Source: Ephydatia muelleri (taxonomy: Eukaryota; Porifera; Demospongiae; Spongillida; Spongillidae). Taken from it: 64,000 nt of DNA. A program made the translations under genes and the position numbers. Under the pieces are notes generated by a model that worked only from the letters and a program-made list of their open reading frames with translations, did no database searches and was not told the origin of the DNA. Shown here one piece after another: positions 1 to 11,786 of the stretch (position 1 is its first letter; each line of letters opens with the position of its first letter). The stretch lies in assembly GCA_013339895.1 (NCBI GenBank), contig JABACO010000011.1, positions 6,915,794 to 6,979,793 of the forward strand, given 5' to 3'.

Positions 1-2894
1 TGTGATATTAACCTGTACCCATTGCCAAAGCTTGCAGAGTATGGATCTGCATTGATGAATATTCAATACATCAAACACTTTATGACGAGTACCAGTACTG
101 CGATAAGTCACAATTTTGGTTGGAAGTTCCAAATTTTGCATTCCCATGTATCGCAATAGGATAGCTTCACTCTTGGACACTCTGACTTGGGACCGAAACA
201 TAAAAGCATGGCAACTTCAGCCCAAGCTACAAATGACCTGTACAAGAAGCATGCATCGTCAAATGTAAAAGGGTTGTTGAATTGGCAGGTATGAAATCCA
301 GGACATTACATGTAGAAATTCAGAATGGTATTCAGTACAATGTTCACCTCCCTTACCTATCAAACCATGGATACATTGAGCAGAGTAATTGTTAAATGCC
401 AAAACATGTCATGAAAAGTGAGAGAACAAAAGTGTGCTCGAGTTGTGGAGAGATAATGCTCAGAAGTAAAAGCAAAAAAAAAAACAGAAACTGAATTAAT
501 CTGTTTCAGCACTGCAGATTGGTTTCAGATCCTCTAAATGAGGTTTTTCAGAATCACAGCTTTCTTCTAAAAACACAATTATGATGAGATAAATTATATT
601 CAGCTTCAGATTAAACTGCAAGAGTTCAGACTCTATCAAAGCCCTCTTTTATCATGAGTCCAAATAAAATTAAAAAATCTGGTAGAATAAAATAAAGCAC
701 TGATATGAGTCTAATCAATTTCAATAGCAATATCTGAGGGGTAGACCCTTCTCTTTCCATGTTTGTTTGTTTTTGTACTAGGTTCATTAAATATTTATTT
801 ATTCCTAAGAGATCATTTATCCCTAAATTAAATCTTAAAGAAATGGTTCTGGATGAAAGCTCAAAATATTGTGATTGTTAAGCTGTTGAAATAACAAATA
901 TCATTATTTGCTTTGAATATCATACATTTAAGTGCACATATGTAACCTGTCACAAATTATGTCACTATTACAGGGCCTGCAGAAAAGTAACTGGACACAT
1001 ATAGCCTGCGTGGTGTGATACAAATCTCCAAAGCCCTTCTACACCACACAATTGCCACTTAATTACAAGATATGAATAAAGAAAAAGGCACCAGTCCTTC
1101 AGCTTTAATTAGACACTGGACCCAGAGTAATGTGATATGCATATTTCTTGGTTGACACTGTTCACTTTTATTCACATATCCAACAATGGATGTTCTGAGC
1201 TTAAATTGATTGCATTATGCTACTAAACTGACAATTAATTGCAAGTTGCATAACTGTGGTCTATGTTGGTGGCAAAAATGAGTAACAAATTCAAATTCTC
1301 TGCTGATAAACTGATTTGGATGTAGGATTGTGTGTTGCAAAAATCAAAGAAACAAATTACAGTGCAGTTGATAGGATGCTTACAAGAAAAGTCCTATAAT
1401 TTGCAAACCAGTTTTAAGGCAGGGAATGTCTTCATGTGCAAATTATAAGAAGCCCTGTAGCATCATCTACCCCACAATATATCAGGACTGCGCCCTGTTT
1501 TCTTGGAGTTGATGAGATAAACGAAAGATGCCACCCAATTCTGCATCCAAAACATGTCTCAGTATAGAGAAATGTTTGATTTACTTGTATAATTATTACA
1601 TCTGTGATGAAGTGATTTTGCCATTGATAATTGCTTGCACTGGTCATAGTACAAAGAAATGATTAACAGAAGATCAGTCCATATGCTCGTGGTTAAGATT
1701 CCACCTAAAATTCTTAAACGCTAACTATTGTAGATCTCTACTCTCAACAACACCCCCATTTTCTGGGCCATCAATGCTTTTGATTCATATAGGATTGCGA
1801 TAATCATATCTCCTGGAAAGGCCAAACTGTCTTATGCAATGTCAACACAGCATCAGCTGATGAAATCCATCGTAAGGGCAACACATTGCACAGGCAATGA
1901 AAATTGCTACCAATGTGTAGGCATTGCTTTCACAAATGACACAAGCCCAATCCCCAATTTTGAAGTGCAGAACAAATAATAAACTATCTGCAATAGCATA
2001 ATTATTATTATTACTTTAAACCAGATAGTTTAGCTTGTAAGCTGTACGTTGTTTACAGAGTGCTCAGTATCAATGAGATGTTTGGGACCAATTAGAAACC
2101 AAGTCAAAAAGGAAAGAAACTACAGACATTGCAACAACAAACAGATGTGTTTCCAGTTTAGCTGCCTAGACAATGACTGCGACTACTACTGCAGTTTATC
2201 CCCTAAAACATGTTTACTAATTACTGATTGCTGATCAGTAGTGTCTCGAAGTGCACTGCATGAATTGCAGTGCAAATTTCAGTCAGAGTTGTTTTTCCCT
2301 AAGCCTCATCAGCCATTCATATTTAAATTTTACTGTGCTGCGGTGTCTGCCCCAAGTGGTTCCGAGAATAATTGTGGCCATGCAATTTGTTTTGTTTGTT
2401 ATTTTTGTTACTGCTATATTTCCATTGCAATGACTGTGCCTCATTATGTGCTCCTACAGCCCAACCACTTGCAAATAGAGCTAGGCATGACTCTGTTATT
2501 CCTCGACCTAAAAGTCTAGCCTGGCTTTCTACTTGGTAAATTACTATGTGGGGTGGGGGGGGGGTGAGGAGCTGAGGGTATCCAAAGCCAACAGTTGTAC
2601 CACAATTCATTGATGACTGAATGTGATCCTTCCTAGAACCAATGTACGTCCCTAGTCCTTATCAGATTCATTGATGGCTGAATGGGTCGTTCGTGGAAGC
2701 ATATAGATAGGGATGATCCCTAATCCTTATCAGATAAAGGCGCCAAGAGTATATTACATAAGCCGGCCACGCACGTGTGATAAATGTACACGCATACATG
2801 TGTGAGCAGGAGTCTGCAAAATAATTTTTTGCACATGCAAATAGCCGGCCCGTAACTAACGACATACATCAAATGACATGTAAACGCGTCCTAC
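1..2894. other. AT-rich region without a recognised gene
   Basis: I see no convincing exon on either strand; reading frames are short and AT-rich. A local imperfect duplication of about 70 bases lies near 2608-2725, where a block containing 'ttcattgatg' and 'ccttatcaga' occurs twice. If the sacsin-type gene at 2895-3330 continues, its next exon would have to lie here on the minus strand or beyond the window edge, but I could not recognise it. Confidence 0.5.
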
Positions 2895-3330
2895 CTGTAA
2901 TGTGGTAGACGGAGTTGAAACCGATTCCGAACTTTCCGACTTTAAATGGATTCTCCGCCTTGTTGCTCAGCGCCAGGTTCTGAATGCCCTCCCAGTCCTC
3001 TCCTCTGAACTGAGCGTCATTGTAGGCCAGCAAGGCGGGTCCCTGGAACCTAGCGACGTCAGGGTGCACGAGGGAGCTACGTCCGTGTTGGCGATGGTCC
3101 AGATAGAAGCGGACCACTCGAGCCCCCGCATCGTCTGCATTTTGAATGATCTCCTGCACAGCGAATAAAGAGTATAGATCGAAGTCAGGTACTGTAGGCT
3201 GTTGCATATTGCAAAGCGACTCCCTCACCTTGAAGATCTGCCCGTCCGGATAGCGGCCGAGGATGCTTTTAATGGTAACAGAGAGAGGAGGACGTTTCTG
3301 TCCGAATTCATGTCCTTGTACAATTTCCAT
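2895..3330 (-). CDS. Sacsin-type ATPase domain, partial (two exons)
   Basis: Exon 1 is 3229-3330 from an ATG at 3330; exon 2 is 2895-3153. The intron between them (3154-3228, GTGAGG...GTGCAG) is 75 bases, a multiple of three without a stop, so a naive ORF reads through it. Spliced, the product joins QIFK to EIIQNADDAG and matches the start of the sacsin repeat, a GHKL/HSP90-type ATP-binding domain. Visible signatures are FGQ near the start, the NADDA motif that holds the catalytic/Mg-binding Asn, and VGKFGIGFNSVYHIT at the end. Exon 2 ends at a clean donor (ACAG|GTAGGA), but I found no continuation downstream. Human sacsin exceeds 4500 residues, so this is only the first ~120 residues of one module. 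It may be a solitary fragment, a pseudogene, or the start of a gene with a large first intron. Confidence 0.8.
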
Positions 3331-3969
3331 CGCGTAGTCGAGTACCTACGACACGTCGAATGGCTACATGCACGTGACTTTGATTCGCTAAAAGCACGTG
3401 GTCCAACGTATCAGATCAAATCGGCTGTCGTATCCAATGGAAATTTGCATAAACTACTCGTTTTTCCTCTTTAGATTTTCCTTGTGAAAAAAAGACAGCA
3501 TTGCATGGCATCAACCTGCATACTGGCATGCGGGTGACATGTATACTAGTTTGTTGGGCTGCAATTAAAGATACTACTATGACTGATGAAACCTCCTTCA
3601 ATAATTGGTCATTAACAGTAGATACATCGATTTTGCCCGTTTTGCATGGATTTTCTTGCCCATCCATGCACGCCTCGTGACACCGATCGCTCCGCCATTT
3701 AAGCAGGGGATAATATATAACATTCTCTGATTTGAGCACCAAACGATCCCTGTACTCCATGCATCAATTGAGCTGAGGATGATGGCATAGCCTCTGTTAA
3801 CGGCGTATGAAATACGGTCACGTGAAGGTACGTGGGCTAGCCTCGTACCCAGACCATCTGATTATGATAATACCGTACCTTACATGACGTCATGTCTCCT
3901 CACTATCTTCCAGGAGTGTGTGTAGTAAGCTAGTGTAGAGCATTCCACCTTGTGGATCATTTAGCTCTC
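3331..3969. other. Intergenic stretch with a small-transposon end
   Basis: No gene is seen. Bases 3838-3857 read 'gcctcgtacccagacc', one end of a dispersed hairpin-element family that recurs inverted at 8511-8528 and as complete small elements near 59.3-59.8 kb. Confidence 0.4.
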
Positions 3970-5026
3970 CTCCAATGAACCTCACCTCCTCCCCTCCAAT
4001 GAACCTCACCTCCCCCTCCAATGAACCCTCCAATGAACCACACCTCCCCCTCCAATGAACCTCACGTCCCCCTCCAATGAACCACACCTCCCCCTCCAAT
4101 GAACCATACGTCCCCCTCCAATGAACCACACCTCCCCCTCCAATGAACCACACCTCCCCCTCCAATGAACCTCACCTCCCCCTCCAATGAACCTCACGTC
4201 CCCCTCCAATGAACCACACCTCCCCCTCCAATGAACCACACCTCCCCCTCCAATGAACCTCACCTCCCCTCCAATGAACCACACCTCCCCCTCCAATGAA
4301 CCTCACCTCCCCCTCCAATGAACCTCACCTCCCCTCCAATGAACCTCACCTCCCCCTCCAATGAACCTCACCTCCCCCTCCAATGAACCACACCTCCCCC
4401 TCCAATGAACCTCACCTCCCCCTCCAATGAACCTCACCTCCCCTCCAATGAACCTCACCTCCCCCTCCAATGAACCTCACCTCCCCTCCAATGAACCTCA
4501 CCTCCCCCTCCAATGAACCTCACCTCCCCTCCAATGAACCTCACCTCCCCTCCAATGAACCTCACCTCCCCTCCAATGAACCTCACCTCCCCCTCCAATG
4601 AACCTCACCTCCCCCTCCAATGAACCATCACCTCCCCCTCCAATGAACCACCTCCCCCTCCATTACCTCACTCCCCCTCCAATGAACCTCACCTCCCCTC
4701 CAATGACCTCACCTCCCCCTCCAATGAACCTCACCTCCCCTCCAATGAACCTCACCTCCCCCTCCAATGAACCTCACCTCCCCTCCAATGAACCTCACCT
4801 CCCCCTCCAATGAACCTCACCTCCCCTCCAATGAACCTCACCTCCCCCTCCAATGAACCTCACCTCCCCCTCCAATGAACCTCACCTCCCCTCCAATGAA
4901 CCTCACCTCCCCTCCAATGAACCTCACCTCCCCCTCCAATGAACCTCACCTCCCCCTCCAATGAACCTCACCTCCCCTCCAATGAACCTCACCTCCCCTC
5001 CAATGAACCTCACCTCCCCCTCCAAT
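3970..5026. repeat. Minisatellite, 20-22 bp unit
   Basis: About 50 head-to-tail copies of a unit close to 'cctcacctccccctccaatgaa'. Copies differ mainly by one C in the C-run and by an A/T variant (accacacct versus acctcacct); variant copies cluster at the 3970-4280 side. The apparent proline/serine or glycine/tryptophan ORFs on both strands are products of the periodicity, not genes. Confidence 0.95.
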
Positions 5027-7090
5027 AACAAAGTGCATGCTTAGTGTAGAAAGCATTGAGGTCTGATTTCTTTTGTGAACGTAAGTACTATAATTTAAAA
5101 GGAAAAATAATAGGAAAGTAGTGTCTGTTTAAAAGCAAATTGATGCAGTATTGTTTACAAAATGAAAAGGTTACATGAAACATAGTAAAAGCATAAAACC
5201 TTTAAAATGAAAAGCAACTGAGCTGTATAGCCGCGCCTTTGATCAGCCAACACACGTTCACTCCTGGCCCGCTTCTACTAGTACCGGTACCATGAACGGG
5301 ACTATGAACTGTACTCGTATAAATATGTGTACTTGTAAGTACGGTAGATTAGGTAGTGATCTGCATGCGCGATAGCATCCACGTGTTATTATTTAAAGGG
5401 AACATGGTTGCTTTAAACTATACTTACTGCGTCCTAAGACAACCCAGAGGATGGTTTTTAACCTTTGTATTGTGTTGAAAGTGCGGTTGCCGAACACTCC
5501 CTACTGCCGACCATACCTCACATTACCTTAATTGGCGTAGCAGACCCTCCGCAAATAAACGTGGCTGTGCTATGCCAGACTAGCGTGTAAGTGTGTCACA
5601 TTTTTGCTGCACCATGGCCACGCATCAAACGTTGAATTCTGTTAAACTGCATGCAAAGATTCAGGACGGCTGGCATCTGCAGATCTATTACGGGTATCCG
5701 GTCACACGACCACTTGGACAAACTTTGGCTTCCTCAGCAGTTTGAGCTTCCACTGTGCTTGCCATGGCCAGTTGCACGGAGGACCTTACACAATATGCAC
5801 GTGATCGGTCTTTAGAATAGACTCATTCCTGCATGCACCACTCCGACACCATGTACTATAGGCCTACTTCGTACATGTAAGTAGAGAGCACTGTTTGCAG
5901 TACTGTGTTGCATGTGAATCGGTGAATTACACTTTTAAAAATTATTTTTGAACATCACTTTTGATTTTGTGCACAGATGGAACGCTCAATTGGCAGAATT
6001 AACCACAGCCAAGCGTTTTAGGCTCTCATGCAAGCGAAAGTTTAGTATACAATGTATATATCCTTATCTAACAGAAATTGTAAGGTCTGCACCGTGGTAA
6101 TGTTTACGCAACACTAAAACCATCTTGACCACTTCTGATGTTATCTGGAGTTCTACCAACGTTGGCCAACAGCCTCAAGGTCGGTTCTCAAACAGCCTTC
6201 TCCCCCTACTAGGCATAGTCACTTCTCCAAGGTGTCTTCTCAATGGCCTCTCTCCTCTCCTAACCACAGTACCTCCAACAGTCAAACACAAATGCACATC
6301 ACTTGTGAACACCCCATATGACCATATCCACTCTTAAAACTATATAACCTCAGACAGTACTCTCCGTCAGACCTTCAAACGATTGATCCCCTTGGTTTTT
6401 TAATGATCCACTTCGTTTTCTGAGGCAACCTACGAGAATGTTCCCCTGAACCCATTATGTAAACTTACCACGGGTGCAGACCTTACAGTTGTGGCTAGAT
6501 AAGAACACTACATGCAAAAGACCTGTGCTCCTTGACAGCAATTCTTGACGATGTACATGTATACTTCATATACATGTTTTGAACACCAGTTTTGACTTTG
6601 TGCATGGAGCGCTCAATTGACACCGACCCGGCTGGATTAGCGTCTCGACACGCAATTTAATGACTATTAGCAACACAACGCATTTTTCAGGCTTCAAGCG
6701 ATATGTTTTTATTTTTTGTTGTTTTTATTATAAAGTTGAGCTTTATTGCCTTTGGAATACATGTACTGCCAGACTATATCCTTATTTAACAGAAATCGTA
6801 AGGTCTGCACCAGCGGTAACGTTTATGTATAGTACAAACCACCAATCTGACCCTTAATGTAATCTGGAGGTCTACTTGGATGCTGATCATCTTCCCATAC
6901 CATGGTCTGCCCTCAAACAGCACCCCCCCCCCTCCCCTTCTTTTCCCAACAGCCTCTCCTCTCTTAAACCACAACACCTCCATATCTCACATACAACACT
7001 ACATGTAGCACACTTTTAAAACATGACCAGCACAAAAAGCATACCCAAGGTTACGCACATGTATACTACCCAGCTTGTCGCAATATGTGT
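5027..7090. other. Intergenic, with a duplicated block
   Basis: No gene is recognised. A block near 5940-6115 is repeated in diverged form at 6570-6835; both contain 'gcgctcaattg'-type and 'aaggtctgcacc' segments. An inverted piece of the same block ('ggtgcagaccttac') lies at about 6472-6488. This looks like fragments of a decayed small mobile element. Confidence 0.5.
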
Positions 7091-7132
7091 TGTGTGCATG
7101 TGCATGTGCGTGTGCGTGTGCGTGTGTGTGTG

Positions 7133-7202
<70 letters not shown>
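7091..7202. repeat. (TG)n microsatellite
   Basis: Roughly 110 bases of TG dinucleotides with a few GC and CA interruptions at the left side. Confidence 0.95.
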
Positions 7203-7206
<4 letters not shown>

Positions 7207-8141
7207 GGAGAGGTTGCTGCCTCAATTTCAGTTTGGCTAATTGGTGCATGGTGCTCTGTATATACACATACATTTGCAAATGTACAAATGTACATATAAA
7301 GATCATTTGGGTATGCTGTATACACCCAGCCAAGCTCCAAACACTTTGGGTTATTGATTTTATGCTTTCTGGTCTCAGCCTCCTCTGCTGCAGCCCTTCA
7401 GAAGGCTTGCTGCAGTAAGGATTGAAAGAATTAAGGGAGAGGTCACCGTGATGTCAAAGGCAGCATTTTTCCCTCTCTCCAAATTGAGGACAAGTACATC
7501 TGCTGGCCAGGTATGGCTTAGGTCAGGTGTAAGACCACTGCCCGACTCTACCCTCGCTCCAAGGTGGGCATGATGGCAGAACTCAACAAACACATTACAC
7601 AGATGATGTGGCAAGTGATGACACCTGCTTTACAGGACAAGTGCAGGCGCGGATTTAGGAGGGGGAAGGGGGGGGGGGGGGGCACGCCCCCCCCTCCCCC
7701 CTCCGTTCGGCCAATGCCCGGGCCACAAGCCTCAGTTCGGAGGACCAAAAATCCACAATGCACACATTGAAGGTCACAATTTTTTCTAAACTGCAGGAAA
7801 TGGATTGGCGGCCTGGGTCTGCCAGGAGATTAACTAACCACTTGTACTTTGTACTCAAGCTCACAATGCCAATCAAACAGTAGACAGCCTGCATAATGAC
7901 CACAGTGCTGTATGTACCACATTTCATAATTGCATTAAACTTAAAACCACAGTGGTTGGAAAGCAACTGGTGGTATGTGTACATGTAACCCGCTCAGCAA
8001 AAGGTCACGGCATGCAGTCACTTTTAGAAAAGTCTAGAAGTATAAGATCCGCATATCTCTAACACACACACACATGCACATGGCTCTATGCATGTATACA
8101 TGTAGCTGCATGCTACAAATTTGTCTCCCTCCCTCGACCCC

Positions 8142-8179
<38 letters not shown>

Positions 8180-10616
8180 CCTCCCTCGCACACTCTAATC
8201 GTATGCCCCAACGTATGTATGCCAGTGTGCCCCGATGTATGCCTATTGCCAGGCTTGGCCTAATACATAATACCATGCCTTCCCATATCCGAACGCCCTT
8301 CTCCAAAAGCCTTGCCAATGTTATGGCATGCGTGTGTATGTGCGTGTCACAAAGGGCAGATTGAAAGCTTGCGTATGTCTACTCATGCACGCATATACAA
8401 TAATGGTAGACGACGAAGTTTCACAAGATTCCCCGCACCTTCCGGCGAAGGACATGCTTGCTGACCACTTTCCAAATGCTACCACTTATGCGATAATGCT
8501 TACGTAACCAGGTCTGGGTACGAGACTACAATAATGGTGGATTGAAAGTTGCATGTACAAGCCTTCTTATAGGCATACATGCATAAACGCAAGCGTATCG
8601 GTACACACACAGTGGATACGTACTAAAGTAACTGACCTTGTATATGATAAAAGTGACTTGAGGTGTTAGTTATAAAGTGAGCCGTTATTGATATTTGCGT
8701 CAAATTATGCAATTAACGGTAACTGATGCTTATTAATTTTCCAAATAGCGAGGGTGGTACAAGAGTAGCGCCATATATGGCATTGGCCGCCATTTTTAAT
8801 AGTAATCATTGAATCATGACCATCATAATATAAATCCTCCAGGAACCGACAGGTTTAAGATAAAAATATGTTTATACCACAGTAAAACACATTGGTGTAT
8901 AGTGTTGCCGCAAGTGAAAGATCCAACACGAATCAAGATTTATAGCTGGTGGAATACTGTAATTAGGTCAGAAAAACTGTACTTGTCTACGGAAAGCACT
9001 ATTTTGCCTCCAGGAACCAAATCTTTCAATATAAAGGGGGTATTTTCTTTTTAGAATCTAAGACAGCTAGGATATACTGACCAACAAGATTTCGTTGCCG
9101 CAAGTGAAGTATCATCTTAGTAATTATCAAGTATAGGTTTTTGCTGTACATAATTAATAGCCCGTATTCTTGAATATTTTATAAAAATGGATCACGGATA
9201 ATTCACAAAAAAAATCATATTATGTTTTTCTAAATATGCACAACAGAAATCATGCAATGAAATCTCAGAAACCAAAAAACTGTAACTTTTACAACTGGTG
9301 ACAGCTCATTTCTCCATATGAGATAATAGCAAACTCAATGAAACGAAGTAAAACTTTATCACAATCTGTTATTGCATTATTATTTCATGTTGCATAATCT
9401 TTCATTTTGATTGTGCCCTTCAGCTGTGTGTTTTTGCATTGTATTTCGTCCTCATGCGTCAGGGAGGAATTCTAGTCTATAGTACAACATTGCTCTAGCA
9501 ATTATGCCAATCTTCTGCACCTCTTACTCCAATAAGCTAATGAAAAATTGTTTTAGTTCATTTCAGCCTGAGTTACAGCCTGTAAGAGCCTGTCTGGCTC
9601 AGTCCACAGTGTTCTGGGATTCTGCCGCATTCACGGATGCACAGTGTGATTAAAAGTATTAAAACTATTAAAACTATATCTATTATTCATAACCTAACAC
9701 CTCCTCGTGACATAACAGCAGGCTCGACTTGAGCTTTGTCTGCTCAAATGTGCATTCCTTGCACGTGCTGGACCCAGTGCGAACCTTGCAGAATTCAGTT
9801 TAGCTGGCTAACTCATTTGATAACTTAGGCTATTTCTATATGCATGTGAAGATGTGATGTGTGTATATTTATTTTATTCCATGTTCTTTGCTTGGATGTA
9901 CTTCATGTACTTCATGCACTTGTGTATCATTTATATACGAATAAAAATCTTGTTTCAGGATTTAAATAGTCATTTTAAAAGTATGAAAATTTTTTGTATG
10001 TAAAAAGTTAAAATTCAAAGTTAAAAGAAATGCTACAATAAACAGAATAAACATGATAATATATTTTAATCTATCATTTTTTATCCCACTCCATGCTTAA
10101 TGCTGACTAAATTTAGAAATGATATTCTTTCCACCAGTAAGTGGAATCATTTAATATAAAGTAGACATTGTGGGAAACTTCTTGTACAGGAAATTACATA
10201 CAGCCAACAATACATCATTGTTAGGAATCATTATTTTTGCTTGTGTTTGCAGCACACTAGTGGATACTTTATAGACTTAAGTTTTTTCTGACTGAATCGT
10301 CACATCTCATCGGTGCACATGTAGTTTAATCTTAGTACATACTATAAGTGAAAATCAAATTCTTTTTAAAAGGCATTAATTCAGAAAATCTGACAATTGA
10401 CTTTGGATGTAATTGATCATTATTTAGTTGGTCTTAACTAGTGTTGAGGCCGTCAGCCTAATATGATTCCTTCTCATCCTGTGTGTTGTATGTCATACAT
10501 GAATCACCTCTTCTATTCTGATAACATTTCAGGAATATAACTACACATATTTGTAAAACACTATTAAATACGTCCTAAGCTACAAACACATAAATGCCAC
10601 ATTCCTAGTACTCCCA
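7203..10616. other. Non-coding region 3' of the FYB-like gene
   Basis: No exon is recognised. Landmarks are a G/C homopolymer patch at 7670-7702, a poly-C tract at about 8141-8177, a small-transposon end 'ggtctgggtacgagacta' at 8511-8528, and a strongly AT-rich stretch from about 8650 to 10600. Part of the last stretch may be the 3' untranslated region of the minus-strand gene ending at 10617. Confidence 0.45.
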
Positions 10617-11747
10617 TTATGCATCCGATTCATCTGGAAGAGCCTCATATGTTTCTTCTGGTTCACCTGTGTGGGAGGACATTTTCAAATAAAGATAACA
10701 GGTAACTTCCTATAGAGTGGTAGTTTTAAAGGTATCAGTCCACAGCCATATTGATAATATGCTTGGAAGTACAATCTGATTCCTGATCCTGATTGTATCC
10801 CAGAGTGAACCATGATGCTGGTGGGTTCATAAGCACAGTGTCACTCATGGACTTAAACTGTGTAAAAGTGGGCATTACAAAGAGTTTGTCCTCAGAGCCG
10901 TAAGTATAAACTCACACAAATGCATGTAATCTCACAAAATTTGCCCCCTCCCTCCCAATGCACGCAGGCATCGGCCTGCCTCGACAGCTCATCCAGTTAT
11001 GTTACAATCCTTACAATGCCACATCATTCACGTTCTCTAGAGCTATAGAGCAATATGATCCTTAACCTCACCACACCTAGTTATACCTTCAATGGGGGGA
11101 GGTGGAGCAGGACAAGATGGTGGAGGGAAGAACACAAGTGATGTCCTGGGAGGAGGGAGGCTTGGAAGAGGGGGAGGGGCAGATGATCCACCTGGCCTCC
11201 TGCCCTCATCGGCTCCCAAAGACTCGTAGATATCCTGGTCTATCTCTTCTTCCCCACTCTGATCTGGAATGGGCAGGGCAGTGCCCAGGACACTGCAGAA
11301 GAGACAGAGAGAGGAAGGAAAATGCATCAAAGGCAGAAGGATGGCTAGACATGCCATTGCCTCCTCCCCACACCCATCCCAATATCGATTGCTCTGCACC
11401 AACATCCTCACATGACGCAGACAATAAGGAAATGTCATCCACCATATCAATGATACAACTTGCGCACCCCATGCATTAGTGTATCCGGCGTACTGTTGGT
11501 CACAACAGTGGGAATGCGGATTGATGCTATGCACAGCGTTTGGTTCTTTTAGTACTTCCATTGCAAGGGTGCCTGTCGTATGCCTCCCATGGAGGATGGC
11601 CCATTCCCTTCTGCTTTGGGATACCTTACTCTATGCTTTGCTGACAGTTCAAGGCATGCATGCAAACCCCATGCCAACCTAACACAGGTCCTCAGGTAGC
11701 ACAAGTCACTTTGTTACCTGTTTGAGCTCTGCCGCAACGTCTGGTGA

Positions 11748-11786
<39 letters not shown>

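Noticed and set aside
3890..4813. Gly/Trp-rich and Pro-rich ORFs
   Set aside because: They follow the 20-22 bp minisatellite period and have no start context or conservation.
3838..8528. A 4.7-kb element bounded by inverted 'cctcgtacccagacc' ends
   Set aside because: No matching target duplication was seen at the two sites and the family is dispersed in short copies, so these are more likely independent insertions.
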